From assembly GCA_964450835.1 (NCBI GenBank), contig CAYVEQ010000064.1, positions 1 to 7,330 on the forward strand: a DNA stretch of 7,330 nt, read 5' to 3'. How positions within the stretch are numbered: the first letter of the stretch is position 1; the number at the start of each line of letters is the position of its first letter. Origin of the DNA: Caccocola sp964450835. Its GTDB lineage: Bacteria > Synergistota > Synergistia > Synergistales > Synergistaceae. The notes under the pieces were generated by a model. It did not search any database and was not told the origin of the DNA. It saw only the letters and a list, made by a program, of their open reading frames with translations. Shown in pieces: positions 5,919 to 7,330 of this stretch. Both the position numbers and the translations under genes were made by a program.

Positions 5919-6955
5919 CCTTTCATCACCTCCATGAGCTCGTCGAAGCTGTCGCCTATCTCGACGGGGCGGCCGACTTGCGACATGGCCGTGTCGGGAT
6001 CTTTAAGGCCGTTTCCGGTCAGTATCATGACGGCCGTGATTCCTTCGGGCAGCCGTCCCTCTTTCTTTAGTTTGACAAGCCCCGCGAGCGGCGCGCACGA
6101 GGCAGGCTCCGCGAACACCCCGCCCTTTGACGACAGAAGATACTGCGCGGCCAGGATTTCCGCGTCCGTGACGGAATTGAACTCGCCCGAAGACTGCGCG
6201 ACGGCCTCTTTCGCGAGGCGCGCGCTCACAGGGTTTCCTATGCGTATCGCCGTCGCGATTGTTTCCGGGTTCGGGCAGGGCTCGCCCGTCACGAGCGGCG
6301 CCGCGCCTGCGGCCTGAAAGCCCATCATGCGCGGAAGCGTTTCTATTTTCCCGAGTTCTTTGTACTGCTTATACCCCGCCCAGTAGGCGCTGATATTTCC
6401 TGCGTTGCCGACCGGGATCGCGTGCCAGTCGGGGGCGCGTCCGAGCGCCTCGCAGATTTCCCACGCGCCGCTGCGCTGTCCCCAAAGCCTGTACGGGTTG
6501 ACGGAGTTCACTATGGCGAAGCCCTCTTTCTCCGCGGCCTCGCGCGCCATTTCGAGCGCCCTGTCGAAATTGCCGCGCACCGCTATGACCTTCGCTCCGT
6601 ACATAAGAGCCTGTGCCAGCTTGCCGAGCGCGACCTTGCCGGCGGGGAGCAGCACGTAGCATGGCACCTGGGCGGCAGCGGCGTAAGCGGCCGCGGAGGC
6701 CGAAGTGTTGCCCGTCGAGGCGCAGACGAGCGCCGTCGCGCCGTCCTCGAGCGCCTTCGCCACGGCCATGACCATTCCTCTGTCTTTGAACGATCCGGAA
6801 GGGTTGCACCCTTCGAGCTTCGCCCACAGTTCTATCCCCAGCATGCGGCTGATGCCGCCGAGATGCACGAGCGGCGTCGACCCCTCGCCGAGCGTTATGC
6901 GCGGCGTGCTCTCCGTTACCGGAAGATATTCCGCGTACCTGCCGATTACTCCCAT
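5915..6955 (-). CDS. thrC: Threonine synthase (PLP-dependent)
   Basis: This 346-residue enzyme converts O-phosphohomoserine to L-threonine, the last step of the pathway. It is the short Bacillus-type form (about 350 residues), not the longer E. coli/yeast form. EGSTPLVHL (24-32) is the N-terminal signature. Lys57 in NPSGSFKDRGM is the Schiff-base lysine. ASTGNTSAS (79-87) forms the substrate/cofactor loop, PVGNAGNISAYW (181-192) binds the PLP phosphate, and ILTGNGLKD (311-319) closes the active site. The start is ATG 6955, with GGAGGAG at 6961-6967 only 5 nt upstream; the in-frame TTG at 6973 lies upstream of that site and is rejected. It is the first gene of the operon, directly behind the threonine T-box leader. 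Its stop overlaps the thrB TTG start by 4 bases. Confidence 0.97.
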   Translation of the reverse strand: MGVIGRYAEYLPVTESTPRITLGEGSTPLVHLGGISRMLGIELWAKLEGCNPSGSFKDRGMVMAVAKALEDGATALVCASTGNTSASAAAYAAAAQVPCYVLLPAGKVALGKLAQALMYGAKVIAVRGNFDRALEMAREAAEKEGFAIVNSVNPYRLWGQRSGAWEICEALGRAPDWHAIPVGNAGNISAYWAGYKQYKELGKIETLPRMMGFQAAGAAPLVTGEPCPNPETIATAIRIGNPVSARLAKEAVAQSSGEFNSVTDAEILAAQYLLSSKGGVFAEPASCAPLAGLVKLKKEGRLPEGITAVMILTGNGLKDPDTAMSQVGRPVEIGDSFDELMEVMKG

Positions 6956-6994
6956 AAAAACTCCTCCATTCAAAAGACGGGCGTCTGTTGTTAT

Positions 6995-7028
6995 AAAAAA
7001 AGCCGCCTCTGCGATTCACAGAGGCGAC
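6995..7028 (-). terminator. Regulated intrinsic terminator of the T-box leader
   Basis: On the minus strand GUCGCCUCUG pairs with CAGAGGCGGC over 10 bp (plus-strand arms 7019-7028 and 7002-7011; one G-U pair) around a 7-base loop, followed by seven U (complement of 6995-7001). Its 5' arm contains the bases that would otherwise form the antiterminator, so it is the off-state hairpin. Forty bases separate it from the thrC ATG and hold the ribosome binding site. Confidence 0.95.
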
Positions 7029-7253
7029 GTAAAATTGCCGCGGTTCCACTCCGCTTCGACCGCCCGAAAGCGATCCTCGTCCGCGCTGTATCGGGCGCGC
7101 CCGGACGGCTTATCCGAAAACAACGGCTTCGCCGCCTGCTCGGGGGTGGTCTTCAAATCCGGCTTGACAAAGACTTTCCAGCGTTTCAGTCCTCTCTCTG
7201 CGAAAAGCCCGGATCCTACTCTCCCCTTCATCGCAACAAGACAGAATACAACG
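6995..7253 (-). ncRNA. T-box riboswitch leader, threonine (ACC) specifier
   Basis: This is a cis-acting leader between the promoter and thrC. The T-box sequence AGUGGAACCGCGG (7038-7050) matches the consensus AGGGUGGNACCGCG. Stem I can be drawn: GGGG (7223-7226) pairs with CCCCC (7142-7146), and AUCCGGGCUU (7205-7214) pairs with AAGCCGGAU (7157-7165). Between them is the internal loop with AGUA (7217-7220) on one side and UUGAAGACCA on the other. Within it ACC (7148-7150), followed by a purine and then the helix, is the specifier, a threonine codon. The apical part has AGAGAG and GCUG, the usual distal motifs. Antiterminator: GCGGAG (7049-7054) pairs with CUCUGU (7018-7023), with a UGGAACC bulge (7042-7048) and GCG/CGC above. 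Its 3' strand is the 5' arm of the terminator, so the two are mutually exclusive. Uncharged tRNA-Thr should allow readthrough into thrC. The 5' end is placed from the promoter. Confidence 0.93.
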
Positions 7254-7259
7254 AAAGAG

Positions 7260-7288
7260 TTTATACTACGCCGTTTTGTAATTGTCAA
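7260..7288 (-). promoter_or_regulatory. Sigma-70/sigma-A type promoter of the thr operon
   Basis: On the minus strand TTGACA (7283-7288) and TATAAA (7260-7265) are separated by exactly 17 bp, a perfect -35 and a near-perfect -10. Transcription would begin near 7253, about 20 bases before the first strand of T-box stem I. No operator-like repeat is evident, so control seems to lie in the leader RNA. The 42 bases upstream (7289-7330) are A/T-biased on the minus strand and hold no gene that I can support. Confidence 0.9.
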
Positions 7289-7330
7289 GCGGGAAGCGGC
7301 ATTTGATATTTTGCCCTCTTTCTGATAAAA

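Noticed and set aside
4173..6317. A 714-codon plus-strand open frame opposite lysC, thrB and thrC
   Set aside because: It is a shadow of three well-supported minus-strand genes; its composition is rich in Arg and His with no recognisable domain.
6956..6973. Alternative thrC start at TTG 6973
   Set aside because: The extra residues would be encoded by the Shine-Dalgarno GGAGGAG itself; ATG 6955 is correctly spaced from it.
7148..7154. GAC (Asp) or GAA (Glu) as the T-box specifier instead of ACC
   Set aside because: Both codons are present in the same loop, but ACC is the triplet next to the single purine before the CCCC/GGGG helix, the normal specifier position, and it matches the threonine gene downstream.
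7016..7288. A 90-codon open frame on the minus strand across the T-box leader
   Set aside because: It begins inside the -35 element, lacks a ribosome binding site at its internal ATG near 7230, and its codons are the structural T-box elements themselves (stem I, specifier, antiterminator). The openness is explained by GC-rich RNA structure.

Overview
The window is a compact, GC-rich bacterial chromosomal segment in which every supported gene lies on the minus strand. Purine-rich GGAGG-type Shine-Dalgarno sites sit 5-7 nt before each start. The key biosynthetic operon carries a complete T-box leader, and its aspartokinase resembles the Bacillus subtilis LysC type, with a likely internal start. 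Together these point to a Firmicute or a related T-box-using lineage. A Synergistota or high-GC Clostridia/Negativicutes source would fit, but this is an impression and not a taxonomic assignment.

From high to low coordinates (the direction of transcription) the layout is as follows. There is a strong sigma-A type promoter (7260-7288), then a threonine T-box riboswitch with specifier codon ACC, an antiterminator and an intrinsic terminator (about 6995-7253). The operon thrC-thrB-lysC-asd follows (6955 to 2719), its genes overlapping or abutting by a few bases, and ends at an intrinsic terminator (2675-2702). A second transcription unit then starts at a predicted promoter near 2624-2629. It holds a 727-residue Eco57I/TaqI-type adenine-methyltransferase-like protein whose catalytic motifs are degenerate, and, 47 nt further on, the first 119 codons of an EamA/DMT-family transporter that runs off the left edge of the window.

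The four biosynthetic enzymes cover aspartate to aspartyl phosphate (LysC), then to aspartate semialdehyde (Asd), and homoserine to O-phosphohomoserine (ThrB), then to threonine (ThrC). Homoserine dehydrogenase (hom), which links the two halves, is not in the window. Because the T-box reads threonyl-tRNA charging, the common aspartate-pathway entry steps (which also feed lysine/diaminopimelate and methionine) appear to be transcriptionally tied to threonine supply.

The points most worth a second look are the threonine T-box controlling aspartokinase and Asd, the internal start at LysC Met246 that could make a separate ACT-only subunit, and the methylase-like protein with KPPH in place of NPPY. 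I see no CRISPR array, insertion sequence, tRNA, rRNA or phage gene, and nothing that clearly amounts to a new multi-gene system.
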